Positions 14,081 through 21,509 of a DNA stretch of 64,000 nt are shown piece after piece. The position numbers and the translations under genes are program-made. Within the stretch, counting starts at the first letter, position 1. Each line of letters opens with the position of its first letter. Under the pieces are notes generated by a model. It was not told the DNA's origin, did no database searches, and was given only the letters and a program-made list of their open reading frames with translations. The stretch comes from Clostridia bacterium (GTDB lineage Bacteria; Bacillota; Clostridia; Oscillospirales; CAG-272), in assembly GCA_017621415.1 (NCBI GenBank), contig JAGATD010000047.1, positions 1 to 64,000 of the forward strand, read 5' to 3'.

Positions 14081-14720
14081 AAAAAAGGAGCTTGCGCACC
14101 TTGCGGTAAAGAGGCTTAAGGAGCTTTATCCGCAGGCGGAATGCGCTCTTGAATACGGGGGCGACCCGTGGAAGCTACTAGTTATGGGCAGACTGTCAGC
14201 ACAGTGCACAGACGCGCGAGTAAATATTGTCTGCAGAGAGCTTTTTGAAAAATTTCCAAGCGCTTTTGATATGGCAGAGGGTGATATATCCGAGATAGAG
14301 CGCATTGTGAAGCCCTGCGGTCTATTCAGAATGAAGGCTGATAATATAAAAGAAGCTTCCAAAATGCTGATATCCGACTTTGGCGGCCGTGTTCCCGATA
14401 CAATGGAGGATTTACTTAAGCTTCCCGGGGTTGGCAGAAAAATTGCAAATCTTTTGCTTGGCGACATTTACGGAAAGCCAAGCATAGTTTGTGATACCCA
14501 CTGTATCAGAATATGCGGCAGACTTGGACTCTATCCAGAGAGTCTTAAAGACCCTATAAAAATTGAGAGAATTTTAAAAGAGCTTATTCCACCGGATGAG
14601 GGAAGCGACTTTTGCCATAGAATAGTGATTTTTGGCAGAGAGATATGCTCGGCAAGAGCGCCTAAATGCCATAGTTGTCCTCTTTATGATATTTGCGGAA
14701 GAGGGAAGAGCAAAAAATGA
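14067..14720 (+). CDS. nth: Endonuclease III (DNA glycosylase/AP lyase)
   Basis: Base-excision repair enzyme (217 aa) for oxidised pyrimidines. The helix-hairpin-helix 'LPGVGRKIANLLL' near residue 118 includes the catalytic Lys, and 'CDTHCIRI' near 145 carries the catalytic Asp. The C-terminal iron-sulfur loop has the exact Cys-x6-Cys-x2-Cys-x5-Cys spacing ('CSARAPKCHSCPLYDIC'). Overlaps maf by 14 bases, and its stop overlaps the next start as ATGA. Confidence 0.94.
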   Translation: MKKSEKKELAHLAVKRLKELYPQAECALEYGGDPWKLLVMGRLSAQCTDARVNIVCRELFEKFPSAFDMAEGDISEIERIVKPCGLFRMKADNIKEASKMLISDFGGRVPDTMEDLLKLPGVGRKIANLLLGDIYGKPSIVCDTHCIRICGRLGLYPESLKDPIKIERILKELIPPDEGSDFCHRIVIFGREICSARAPKCHSCPLYDICGRGKSKK

Positions 14721-15526
14721 ATGAGAAAGTAAAAATATCTTTACCTATAATCGTTGAGGGAAGATATGACAAATCTACGCTTTTGTCTATTGTGGATGCC
14801 AATGTCATAACAACAGGCGGTTTTTCTATATTTAATAATAAGGAAAAGCAAAAGCTGCTTAAAAGACTAGGCGAGAATGGAATTATAGTTCTTACAGACT
14901 CAGACGGAGGCGGCAGACAGATACGTTCATTCCTTTCGGGTATTATTCAGGGGGATAAAATATATCATCTTTACATTCCCGAAGTCGAGGGCAAGGAGTC
15001 AAGAAAGGCTCACGCGTCAAAGGCGGGCCTAATCGGTGTTGAAGGAATGAAAAGCGATGTAATATTGAAGCTGCTTTCACCTTTTGTAAGTGGTAAAACA
15101 ATTGCAAAAAGTCAAAAAATGATAACAAAAGTTGACTTTTTCGAGGATAAATTGACCGGATGCGAGGGCGCTACCCAGCGTAGAGCTGAGCTTTGTAAGC
15201 TGCTTGATTTACCGCTGGATATGACACCAAACGCGCTCCTTGAAGCATTAAATCTTCTCTATGGCTATGAAGAATATAAAAATACGATATTAAGCCTCCA
15301 TTGTGCAAACGGGCCGATTGGCGGAGAAGTTGAAAGTCTCCATCGCGCAAACGGAACAAACGGTGAAGAAGTCGAAAGCCTCCATCGTGCAAACGGAACA
15401 AACGGTGAAGAAGTCGAAAGCCTCCCTTTACACAAGGGAGGCAGGCAATCCCTCCGTCTTGCTACGCAAGCCACCTCCCTTTACACAAGGGAGGCTACAA
15501 TCTACACGAGTAAAGAAAGGAATTAA
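14717..15526 (+). CDS. RNase M5-like Toprim protein with repeat-derived tail
   Basis: Toprim-domain protein resembling RNase M5 (maturation of 5S rRNA): 'PIIVEGRYDKSTL' at 8-20, 'VITTGGFSIF' near 28, 'LTDSDGGGRQIRSFL' near 58, then a DUF4093-like C-terminal region ending near residue 192. The ATG at 14717 overlaps the nth stop (ATGA). After residue 192 the frame runs into three 14-residue tandem repeats (pattern SLHRANGTNGEEVE) and then through a REP-like element, giving about 77 extra residues. The core is probably functional; the tail looks like a by-product of repeat expansion that removed the original stop. Confidence 0.8.
   Translation: MNEKVKISLPIIVEGRYDKSTLLSIVDANVITTGGFSIFNNKEKQKLLKRLGENGIIVLTDSDGGGRQIRSFLSGIIQGDKIYHLYIPEVEGKESRKAHASKAGLIGVEGMKSDVILKLLSPFVSGKTIAKSQKMITKVDFFEDKLTGCEGATQRRAELCKLLDLPLDMTPNALLEALNLLYGYEEYKNTILSLHCANGPIGGEVESLHRANGTNGEEVESLHRANGTNGEEVESLPLHKGGRQSLRLATQATSLYTREATIYTSKERN
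15293..15418 (+). repeat. Three 42-base tandem repeats at the end of the RNase M5-like gene
   Basis: Copies at 15293, 15335 and 15377. The last two are almost identical and the first more diverged. Period 42 keeps the reading frame. Confidence 0.9.
15421..15495. repeat. REP-like palindromic element
   Basis: CCTCCCTTTACACAAGGGAGGC occurs at 15421-15442 and 15474-15495, each able to fold as a hairpin, flanking GGCAATCCCTCCGTCTTGC. Related in design to the elements at 40.1 and 42.0 kb. Confidence 0.8.
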
Positions 15527-15528
15527 AA

Positions 15529-16251
15529 ATGGAAAATCATCTTTCGGGCAAAAAAATTATCTTTGACGGCGACAGTATTTGTCATGCTACCAGCGAGACT
15601 ACAGAGACCACCGACAGAGGCTGGGCATACAGAGTTGGCGCAAGGTACGGTATGGATTGGATAAATGTTGGTATTTCGGGCGGTACTGTTACCGCTGAAA
15701 TGTATTACGGTCCTAACAACTATCCAAGGCATTGGGTTTCAAGAAACATTGACAAAATACATGAAAAATACCCTGTTATTGATTACCTTATCTTTGAGGG
15801 CGGAACAAATGATGCGGATCTTCTTGATATAGGCTCTGAGCGTTTCGGTGAAATTGATCCTGCTGATTTCAGCGGTAATTATGATGATTCAACCTTTACG
15901 GGAGCTTTGGAGTGTCTATTCTTTAAGGCTATGAGCTACTACCCTCATGCAAAAATCGGATATATCGTAGCTCCCAAAATGGGCAGACCCGCAGTAGGCT
16001 ACGGCCCCGAGTACAAGCGCCGCCATTATTTCCTCAGGGCTATTGAGGTTTGTAAAAAATGGGGTGTTCCTTATATTGACCTTTGGGAATGCTCGCAGCT
16101 TAACCCATCGCTTAAATGTCACTTTGACCCGGACCTTGACGGTGCAGGAAACAAGGCTGCCGGAAAGCTCTACATAGACGGTCAGCACCTGACCGCCAAG
16201 GGTTATGACATGGTATCGACGGCAATCGGTCAGTGGATATACGGTTTATAA
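15529..16251 (+). CDS. SGNH/GDSL-family hydrolase
   Basis: A 240-aa cytoplasmic (no signal) esterase-type protein. The catalytic Ser is in 'FDGDSICHAT' near residue 11, block III is 'FEGGTNDAD' near 85, and the Asp-His pair is in 'DGQHLTAKGY' near 224. SGNH enzymes remove acetyl or other ester groups from sugars and lipids; the substrate here is unknown. An AAAGGA site precedes the ATG, just beyond the REP element. Confidence 0.85.
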   Translation: MENHLSGKKIIFDGDSICHATSETTETTDRGWAYRVGARYGMDWINVGISGGTVTAEMYYGPNNYPRHWVSRNIDKIHEKYPVIDYLIFEGGTNDADLLDIGSERFGEIDPADFSGNYDDSTFTGALECLFFKAMSYYPHAKIGYIVAPKMGRPAVGYGPEYKRRHYFLRAIEVCKKWGVPYIDLWECSQLNPSLKCHFDPDLDGAGNKAAGKLYIDGQHLTAKGYDMVSTAIGQWIYGL

Positions 16252-16294
16252 CAGATGAAAGTGTTAATTTTTTGACAAACTTTTTTCAAAACCA

Positions 16295-16324
16295 TTGACA
16301 ACCGCGGCTTCTATGATATATAAT
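16295..16324 (+). promoter_or_regulatory. Promoter of fucO
   Basis: TTGACA at 16295-16300 and TATAAT at 16319-16324 with an 18-base spacer, 36 bases before the ATG. Confidence 0.7.
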
Positions 16325-16360
16325 TGTCTTGTAAAACAATTTCAGAGCGAGGTAAAACCA

Positions 16361-17506
16361 ATGAACAGATTTGTACTTAACGAGACTTCTTATCACGGTA
16401 AAGGTGCGGTAACTGCGGTTGCAGACGAAATTGCGGCTCGCGGATTTAAAAAGGCATTTGTTGCCTCTGACCCCGATCTTATAAAATTCGGTGTTACAAA
16501 AAAGGTCACCGATGTGCTCGACGGAGCAAAGATTGCCTATGAGCTTTTCTCGGATATAAAGCCCAACCCCACTATTGAGAATGTTCAGGCGGGCGTTGCT
16601 GCATATAAGGCTTCAGGCGCTGACTGTATAGTTGCTATCGGAGGCGGCTCCTCTATGGATACCGCAAAGGCTATCGGTATTATTATTAACAACCCCGAGT
16701 TTGCGGATGTTCGCAGCCTTGAGGGTGTTGCTCCCACAAAGAATAAGTGCGTTCCCATTATTGCGGTTCCCACAACTGCAGGCACTGCGGCAGAGGTTAC
16801 TATCAACTATGTTATAACCGATACCGAAAAGAACAGAAAAATGGTTTGTGTTGACGTTCATGACATTCCTGTTGTAGCAGTTGTTGACCCGGATATGATG
16901 GCTACAATGCCTAAGGGCCTTACAGCCGCAACCGGTATGGATGCTTTAACTCATGCTATTGAGGGATATATTACCAAGGGCGCATGGACTCTCTCGGATA
17001 TGTTCCACATTGAAGCTATCAGAATTATTGCAAAGTCCTTAAGAGGCGCTGTTGCAGGTACTGACGAGGGCAGAGAAGGAATGGCTCTGGGTCAGTATGT
17101 TGCGGGAATGGGCTTCTCTAACGTAGGCCTTGGCATAGTTCACTCTATGGCGCATCCTCTCGGCGCTCTTTATGATACCCCTCACGGAGTAGCAAACGCA
17201 ATTATTCTGCCCACAGTTATGGAATACAATGCTCCCGAGACCGGCGACAAGTATAAGTATATTGCAGAGGCTATGGGAGTTGAGGGAACTGATAAAATGA
17301 CTGTAGATGAATACCGCGCAGCGGCTATCAATGCTGTAAAGCAGCTTTCGCTTGATGTTGGAATTCCCGCGGACCTTAAAGAAATTGTTAAGGCGGAGGA
17401 CATTCCTTTCCTTGCGCAGTCGGCTTATGATGATGCGTGCCGTCCCGGTAACCCCAGAGAAACATCTGTTGAGGAGATTACAGCTCTTTATAAGAGCCTT
17501 CTTTGA
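16361..17506 (+). CDS. fucO: Lactaldehyde reductase, iron-dependent alcohol dehydrogenase
   Basis: A 381-aa class III alcohol dehydrogenase that reduces L-lactaldehyde from fucose or rhamnose breakdown to 1,2-propanediol with NADH. It follows E. coli FucO closely by eye: 'IAIGGGSSMDTAKAIGI', 'NNPEFADVRSLEG', 'PTTAGTAAEVTINYVIT' and 'MGFSNVGLGIVHSMAHPLGA' with the iron-binding His residues. The ATG at 16361 follows GAGCGAGG and gives the family length; a longer reading would start inside the promoter. It suits the L-rhamnose isomerase at 1.4 kb. Confidence 0.93.
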   Translation: MNRFVLNETSYHGKGAVTAVADEIAARGFKKAFVASDPDLIKFGVTKKVTDVLDGAKIAYELFSDIKPNPTIENVQAGVAAYKASGADCIVAIGGGSSMDTAKAIGIIINNPEFADVRSLEGVAPTKNKCVPIIAVPTTAGTAAEVTINYVITDTEKNRKMVCVDVHDIPVVAVVDPDMMATMPKGLTAATGMDALTHAIEGYITKGAWTLSDMFHIEAIRIIAKSLRGAVAGTDEGREGMALGQYVAGMGFSNVGLGIVHSMAHPLGALYDTPHGVANAIILPTVMEYNAPETGDKYKYIAEAMGVEGTDKMTVDEYRAAAINAVKQLSLDVGIPADLKEIVKAEDIPFLAQSAYDDACRPGNPRETSVEEITALYKSLL

Positions 17507-17518
17507 TAGACAATATAA

Positions 17519-17555
17519 ACTCGGGTAGCGGTTTTTCCATACCCGGGTTTTCTTG
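17519..17555 (+). terminator. fucO terminator
   Basis: CTCGGGTA pairs with TACCCGGG, followed by T-rich sequence. Confidence 0.7.
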
Positions 17556-17632
17556 ATTTTTTCGGTACATTGCGCCGAAATACAATATAACAAAACAATG
17601 ATAAACTAACAAAAAAGGAGCAAATTCAGGTA

Positions 17633-18166
17633 ATGTCAAACATTTGGCACGATATATCCCCCAAGCGCATTTCCCCTGAGGATTTTATCTGCGTTATTGA
17701 GATTTCAAAGGGCAGCAAGAAAAAGTATGAGCTGGATAAGGAAACGGGATATATAATTCTCGACCGCATACTTTATACATCCACCCATTATCCCGCAAAT
17801 TACGGCTTTATTCCCCGTACCTACGGTGATGACGGCGACCCGCTTGACGTATTGCTCATCTGTGCTGAGCCCCTTGAGCCAATGTCTCTTGTACGAGCCT
17901 TTCCCATAGGTGTTATTGCTATGATGGATAACGGCAAGCGCGATGAAAAAATTATCGCTATACCCTATAACGACCCGAATTATAACCAGTATTCGGACAT
18001 CGATGAGCTTCCTCAGCACATTTTTGAGGAGATGCGTCACTTTTTCTCGGTTTACAAGAGTCTTGAGAACAAGGAGACTGCCGTTAAAGAGGTTAGTCCC
18101 AGAGCTGAGGCTGTGAAGATAATAAATGAAGCGATAGATAATTATATCGAGTGCTTCTGCAAATAA
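17633..18166 (+). CDS. ppa: Inorganic pyrophosphatase (family I)
   Basis: A 177-aa soluble enzyme splitting pyrophosphate to drive biosynthesis. 'YPANYGFIPRTYGDDGDPLDVLLI' spans the family I active site with its metal-binding Asp residues (about 54-79), and 'DNGKRDEKIIAIP' near 101 adds the second site. The length agrees with bacterial family I enzymes. AAGGAG lies 12 bases before the ATG. Confidence 0.95.
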   Translation: MSNIWHDISPKRISPEDFICVIEISKGSKKKYELDKETGYIILDRILYTSTHYPANYGFIPRTYGDDGDPLDVLLICAEPLEPMSLVRAFPIGVIAMMDNGKRDEKIIAIPYNDPNYNQYSDIDELPQHIFEEMRHFFSVYKSLENKETAVKEVSPRAEAVKIINEAIDNYIECFCK

Positions 18167-18184
18167 ATACAGGTGAATATATGA

Positions 18185-18216
18185 GATGCCGACTGATGCT
18201 GGTTGGCATCTTTTTT
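18185..18216 (+). terminator. ppa terminator
   Basis: GATGCC pairs with GGCATC, followed by TTTTTTG. Confidence 0.7.
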
Positions 18217-18351
18217 GTTTAATATATTTTAACTAATCTTTTACTGCTTGGTATTGAAAGTAAAATATTTTTATGATATAATTAAAATGGATTTATATGG
18301 GCTCGGAATATTCGCGCCCCGTTATAGAGCTTTTTTTAGGGGAGACAAAAT

Positions 18352-19041
18352 ATGAGGATACTTATTGTTGATGATGAGTCTGAAATAAGAACGGTTTTGA
18401 AGTTGTTGCTTCAGAATGCGGGGCACACTGCCGTTGAGGCTGCTGACGGTGCCAAGGCCGTCGAGGCGGTAAAGGCAGATGGGGCATTTGACTTGGTTAT
18501 AATGGACATAATGATGCCAAATCTTTCAGGTATTGATGCTGCGAAAAGCATTCGTCTGTTCTCTGAGGTACCAATACTTTTCCTTACAGCGAAATCACTT
18601 GACAGCGATAAGGAGAGGGCTTATGCCGAGGGCGGCGACGATTATCTTGTTAAGCCCTTTTCCTCAAAGGAGCTTCTCTTAAAGGTGGATGCGCTTACAA
18701 GAAGATATAACAGCTACGGCGCGAAAAAAGAAGGAGCAGATACCATTCAGCTAAGAGGAGGAGTATCTGTTTTCTGCTCGGCAAGAGAGGTAACAAAAAA
18801 CGGCATACGTGTCGATATGCGTGACAGAGAAACCGAGGTTCTTATTTATCTTGCTCAAAACAGAGGCAGGGTTGTCAGCGCATCGGAGCTTTATGAAAAG
18901 GTTTGGGGCGAAATTTCGCTTCCTTCATCAAACAATACTGTGACGGTTCACATTTTGGGGCTCAGGAGAAAGCTGGAGGATGACTCATCTGAGCCTAAGC
19001 TTATACGTACCATTTGGGGAAGGGGATACCAAATTGACTGA
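18352..19041 (+). CDS. OmpR-family response regulator
   Basis: A 229-aa regulator: receiver domain at 1-118 with acidic pocket 'VDDES', phospho-acceptor Asp52 in 'VIMDIMMPN', and the 'KPFSS' lysine; a winged-helix DNA-binding domain at about 130-229 ('NRGRVVSASELYEKVWG', 'TVHILGLRRKLEDD'). The ATG follows AGGGGAG. The last bases overlap the histidine-kinase start, so the two are translationally coupled. Confidence 0.93.
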   Translation: MRILIVDDESEIRTVLKLLLQNAGHTAVEAADGAKAVEAVKADGAFDLVIMDIMMPNLSGIDAAKSIRLFSEVPILFLTAKSLDSDKERAYAEGGDDYLVKPFSSKELLLKVDALTRRYNSYGAKKEGADTIQLRGGVSVFCSAREVTKNGIRVDMRDRETEVLIYLAQNRGRVVSASELYEKVWGEISLPSSNNTVTVHILGLRRKLEDDSSEPKLIRTIWGRGYQID

Positions 19042-20563
19042 TAATAAGGCGAGGAGAATCTTTCATTCCCTTTATGTAAAGCTTACTTTAGTCATAGTCT
19101 TAGGGTTGGTTATCAGCTGCGCTGTATTTGTGCTGGTAAGATTTTTGGGCAATTACATTATCAAGACATATTATGCTACAGATGAAGAAAAAACCGCTCG
19201 AGAAGAGGAGTATATAAACGAACTTCGTCATTATGTTCAGCAAAACAAAATTTCCTCAGAGAATACAGATCTGATTGCGAAATGGTCTAAGAGCAACAGG
19301 TATGTATACCTGTTGGTTTATAAGAATGATGAGTTGTTTTTCTCATCTGATATGCTTCCGGAAAAGCCAAGCACAGATGTTACTCCCGAAGCGCCCGACC
19401 CTGACGCACCCGATGAGGGCGGGGAAGAGGGTGACGGGGAGGACATGCCCGACACCGACGGAGAAAGCGGCACAGAAAACGATGGCGATAACGAAAGCGG
19501 AGCCGATGACGGACTCGGCGGCAGCTTTGGCTCGGGTATAACCGTTGACTATCCTACAAGAGAAGAGCTGAAAAAATATGCTGAGGAAAATGACCTTTAC
19601 GAGCTTGAAATGACCGACGGAGTGCTTTTTGCCTCTATTGCGGAGTTTACCGAATATTTGTATTATGATGTGGCAAACATTGTCAGTCTATTTATTGCTA
19701 TGGTTATCCTGTCTGTTATTCTTATCAATTATTTCAGAGGCATTGTTGCAAGAGTAAAGAAGCTTGACCAGAGTGTTATGGCGGTTGCGTGTGGAAATAT
19801 AAACCGTTCTATAGAGGTGAAAAAAGGATATGACGAGATTGCCAGACTTTCTGAGAATGTTGAAAATATGCGGTGTACTATTCTAGAGAGCATAGATGAT
19901 GAGCGCAAGGCAAGACAGGCAAACACCGAGCTTATTACAGCAATGTCACACGATATCAGAACTCCTCTTACTGTTCTTCTCGGATATCTTGATATTATGA
20001 AGAGCGAGGCGGAGGGCGATGCTATGCGTTCTTATGTTGAGGCTTCTGAAAAAACCGCAATGAGGCTGAAAAACCTTTCAGATGATATGTTTAACTACTT
20101 TCTTGCCTTTGGCAGCGCAAAAGAAAGCATTCACACAGAGGAATATGATGCCGCAACGCTTTTTGAGCAGATGCTCTCAGAGCACCTCGTTTTAATAGAA
20201 GAGAATGGATACAGTATTGTTTTAGAAAAAAAGGATGAAATGTTTGTTAAGGGCTCAACCGTTCTTACCGATGCGCCAAAGCTTATGCGCGTTATGGATA
20301 ACATTTTCTCCAATCTTATGAAATACGCGGAGAAATCCGAGCCTATTTATCTTCGGGTTGAGCTTGGACCTGAATTGTTTGAGCTTGAGGTGAAAAATAC
20401 GGTGAGACATGACAGGGACAGACAGGAGAGCAACGGTATAGGCCTTAAAACCTGTCAGAGGCTTTCTCAGTTTGTTGCCGACAGCTTTGAGTTTGAGGAA
20501 AAGGATGATAGCTTTACTGTAAGACTTAGGGTAAGGTTGATTTTACCTAAGGAAACTGGGTAA
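19034..20563 (+). CDS. Sensor histidine kinase with a highly acidic extracellular loop
   Basis: A 509-aa membrane kinase partner of the upstream regulator. The chosen start is TTG 19034, eight bases after AGGGG and overlapping the regulator's stop. Layout: membrane helix 1 near 15-40, an extracellular region with about 65 residues of mostly Asp, Glu, Pro and Gly (near 112-175), membrane helix 2 near 215-235, HAMP, the phospho-acceptor His306 in 'AMSHDIRTPLTVLLGYLDIM', and a catalytic ATPase domain with 'NIFSNLMKYA' and 'GIGLKTCQRL'. The acidic loop could bind cations or cationic peptides (inference). Confidence 0.9.
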   Translation: MTDNKARRIFHSLYVKLTLVIVLGLVISCAVFVLVRFLGNYIIKTYYATDEEKTAREEEYINELRHYVQQNKISSENTDLIAKWSKSNRYVYLLVYKNDELFFSSDMLPEKPSTDVTPEAPDPDAPDEGGEEGDGEDMPDTDGESGTENDGDNESGADDGLGGSFGSGITVDYPTREELKKYAEENDLYELEMTDGVLFASIAEFTEYLYYDVANIVSLFIAMVILSVILINYFRGIVARVKKLDQSVMAVACGNINRSIEVKKGYDEIARLSENVENMRCTILESIDDERKARQANTELITAMSHDIRTPLTVLLGYLDIMKSEAEGDAMRSYVEASEKTAMRLKNLSDDMFNYFLAFGSAKESIHTEEYDAATLFEQMLSEHLVLIEENGYSIVLEKKDEMFVKGSTVLTDAPKLMRVMDNIFSNLMKYAEKSEPIYLRVELGPELFELEVKNTVRHDRDRQESNGIGLKTCQRLSQFVADSFEFEEKDDSFTVRLRVRLILPKETG

Positions 20564-20570
20564 GGGTCTT

Positions 20571-21467
20571 ATGCTTAAATTTTTGATTCTTGACAAGAAA
20601 TGCCCCGAGGAGCTGATAAGCCAATTGGCGGGCGATGGAAAATATAGCGAAACCGAAGAAATCGTATCCTCGTTTTTCTCGCTTTTAGACGATGGGTGCG
20701 AGGTTGGATTTGCAAGACTATCTGATATTTTGCTAGTCAGAATATTTGACGGTGAAGAATATGTTTTCATTTACCCAATAGCTCTTTCAGACGGCTTAGA
20801 CGAAAGAGATGCGCTCGCAGAGCTTCGTGCCTACGCCGTAAGGGAAGAGATACCTTTGGTGCTTTGCGATGTGCCTGAGGACTCAAGACAAACTCTTGAA
20901 GAGGCATTTCGCTTTACTGAAATACATGATGATGACGGTTGCCTTTATGCCGTTGTGAAAAGCGAATTGTCAATGCTTTGTGAGCCGCTATCTCTAAGTG
21001 ACGGTGTGATAAGCCTCACTCCTCTTTCGGAATCTGATATTAAGGTTTATGCCGAAATATGCAAAAACGAGGAGATAAACAGGTACTGGGGATATGATTA
21101 CCGCGAGGATATTGAGAATCCGGAGGATGAGTTTTTTTACCTGGTTTCCGAAAAGGGGAGAAAAGACGGAACAAGCCTTTCACTTGGCATAAGATATAAC
21201 GGACATCTCATCGGAGAGGGATGCTTTTGGGGCTTTGACCTTATGGGCGGAGCTGAGATTGGATTTAGGATTTTGCCTGAGTGGCAGTCACAGGGATTTG
21301 GCCGCAGAGCCTTAAAGCTTCTTATCAGCATTGGTGAGGAAATGGGGCTTATCAGCCTTTATGCCACTGTAAAAAAAGAAAACACACCGTCGGTAAGACT
21401 GCTTGACAGTTTAATGGAGAAGCTGGGCGCCGACGAATCGGTAAACAAATATATACATAGATATTGA
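20571..21467 (+). CDS. GNAT-family acetyltransferase with N-terminal extension
   Basis: A 298-aa protein. Residues about 145-298 form a GNAT N-acetyltransferase domain with the acetyl-CoA loop in 'PEWQSQGFGRRALKLLISIGEEMGL' and 'KKENTPSVRLLDSLME'. The first ~140 residues are a separate, unrecognised domain rich in Asp and Glu. The gene starts seven bases after the histidine kinase and may share its transcript. Substrate unknown. Confidence 0.8.
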   Translation: MLKFLILDKKCPEELISQLAGDGKYSETEEIVSSFFSLLDDGCEVGFARLSDILLVRIFDGEEYVFIYPIALSDGLDERDALAELRAYAVREEIPLVLCDVPEDSRQTLEEAFRFTEIHDDDGCLYAVVKSELSMLCEPLSLSDGVISLTPLSESDIKVYAEICKNEEINRYWGYDYREDIENPEDEFFYLVSEKGRKDGTSLSLGIRYNGHLIGEGCFWGFDLMGGAEIGFRILPEWQSQGFGRRALKLLISIGEEMGLISLYATVKKENTPSVRLLDSLMEKLGADESVNKYIHRY

Positions 21468-21509
21468 CCTTAATATGTAAACAAAAGTAGTCGTTTGAAA
21501 GGAGGGCGT

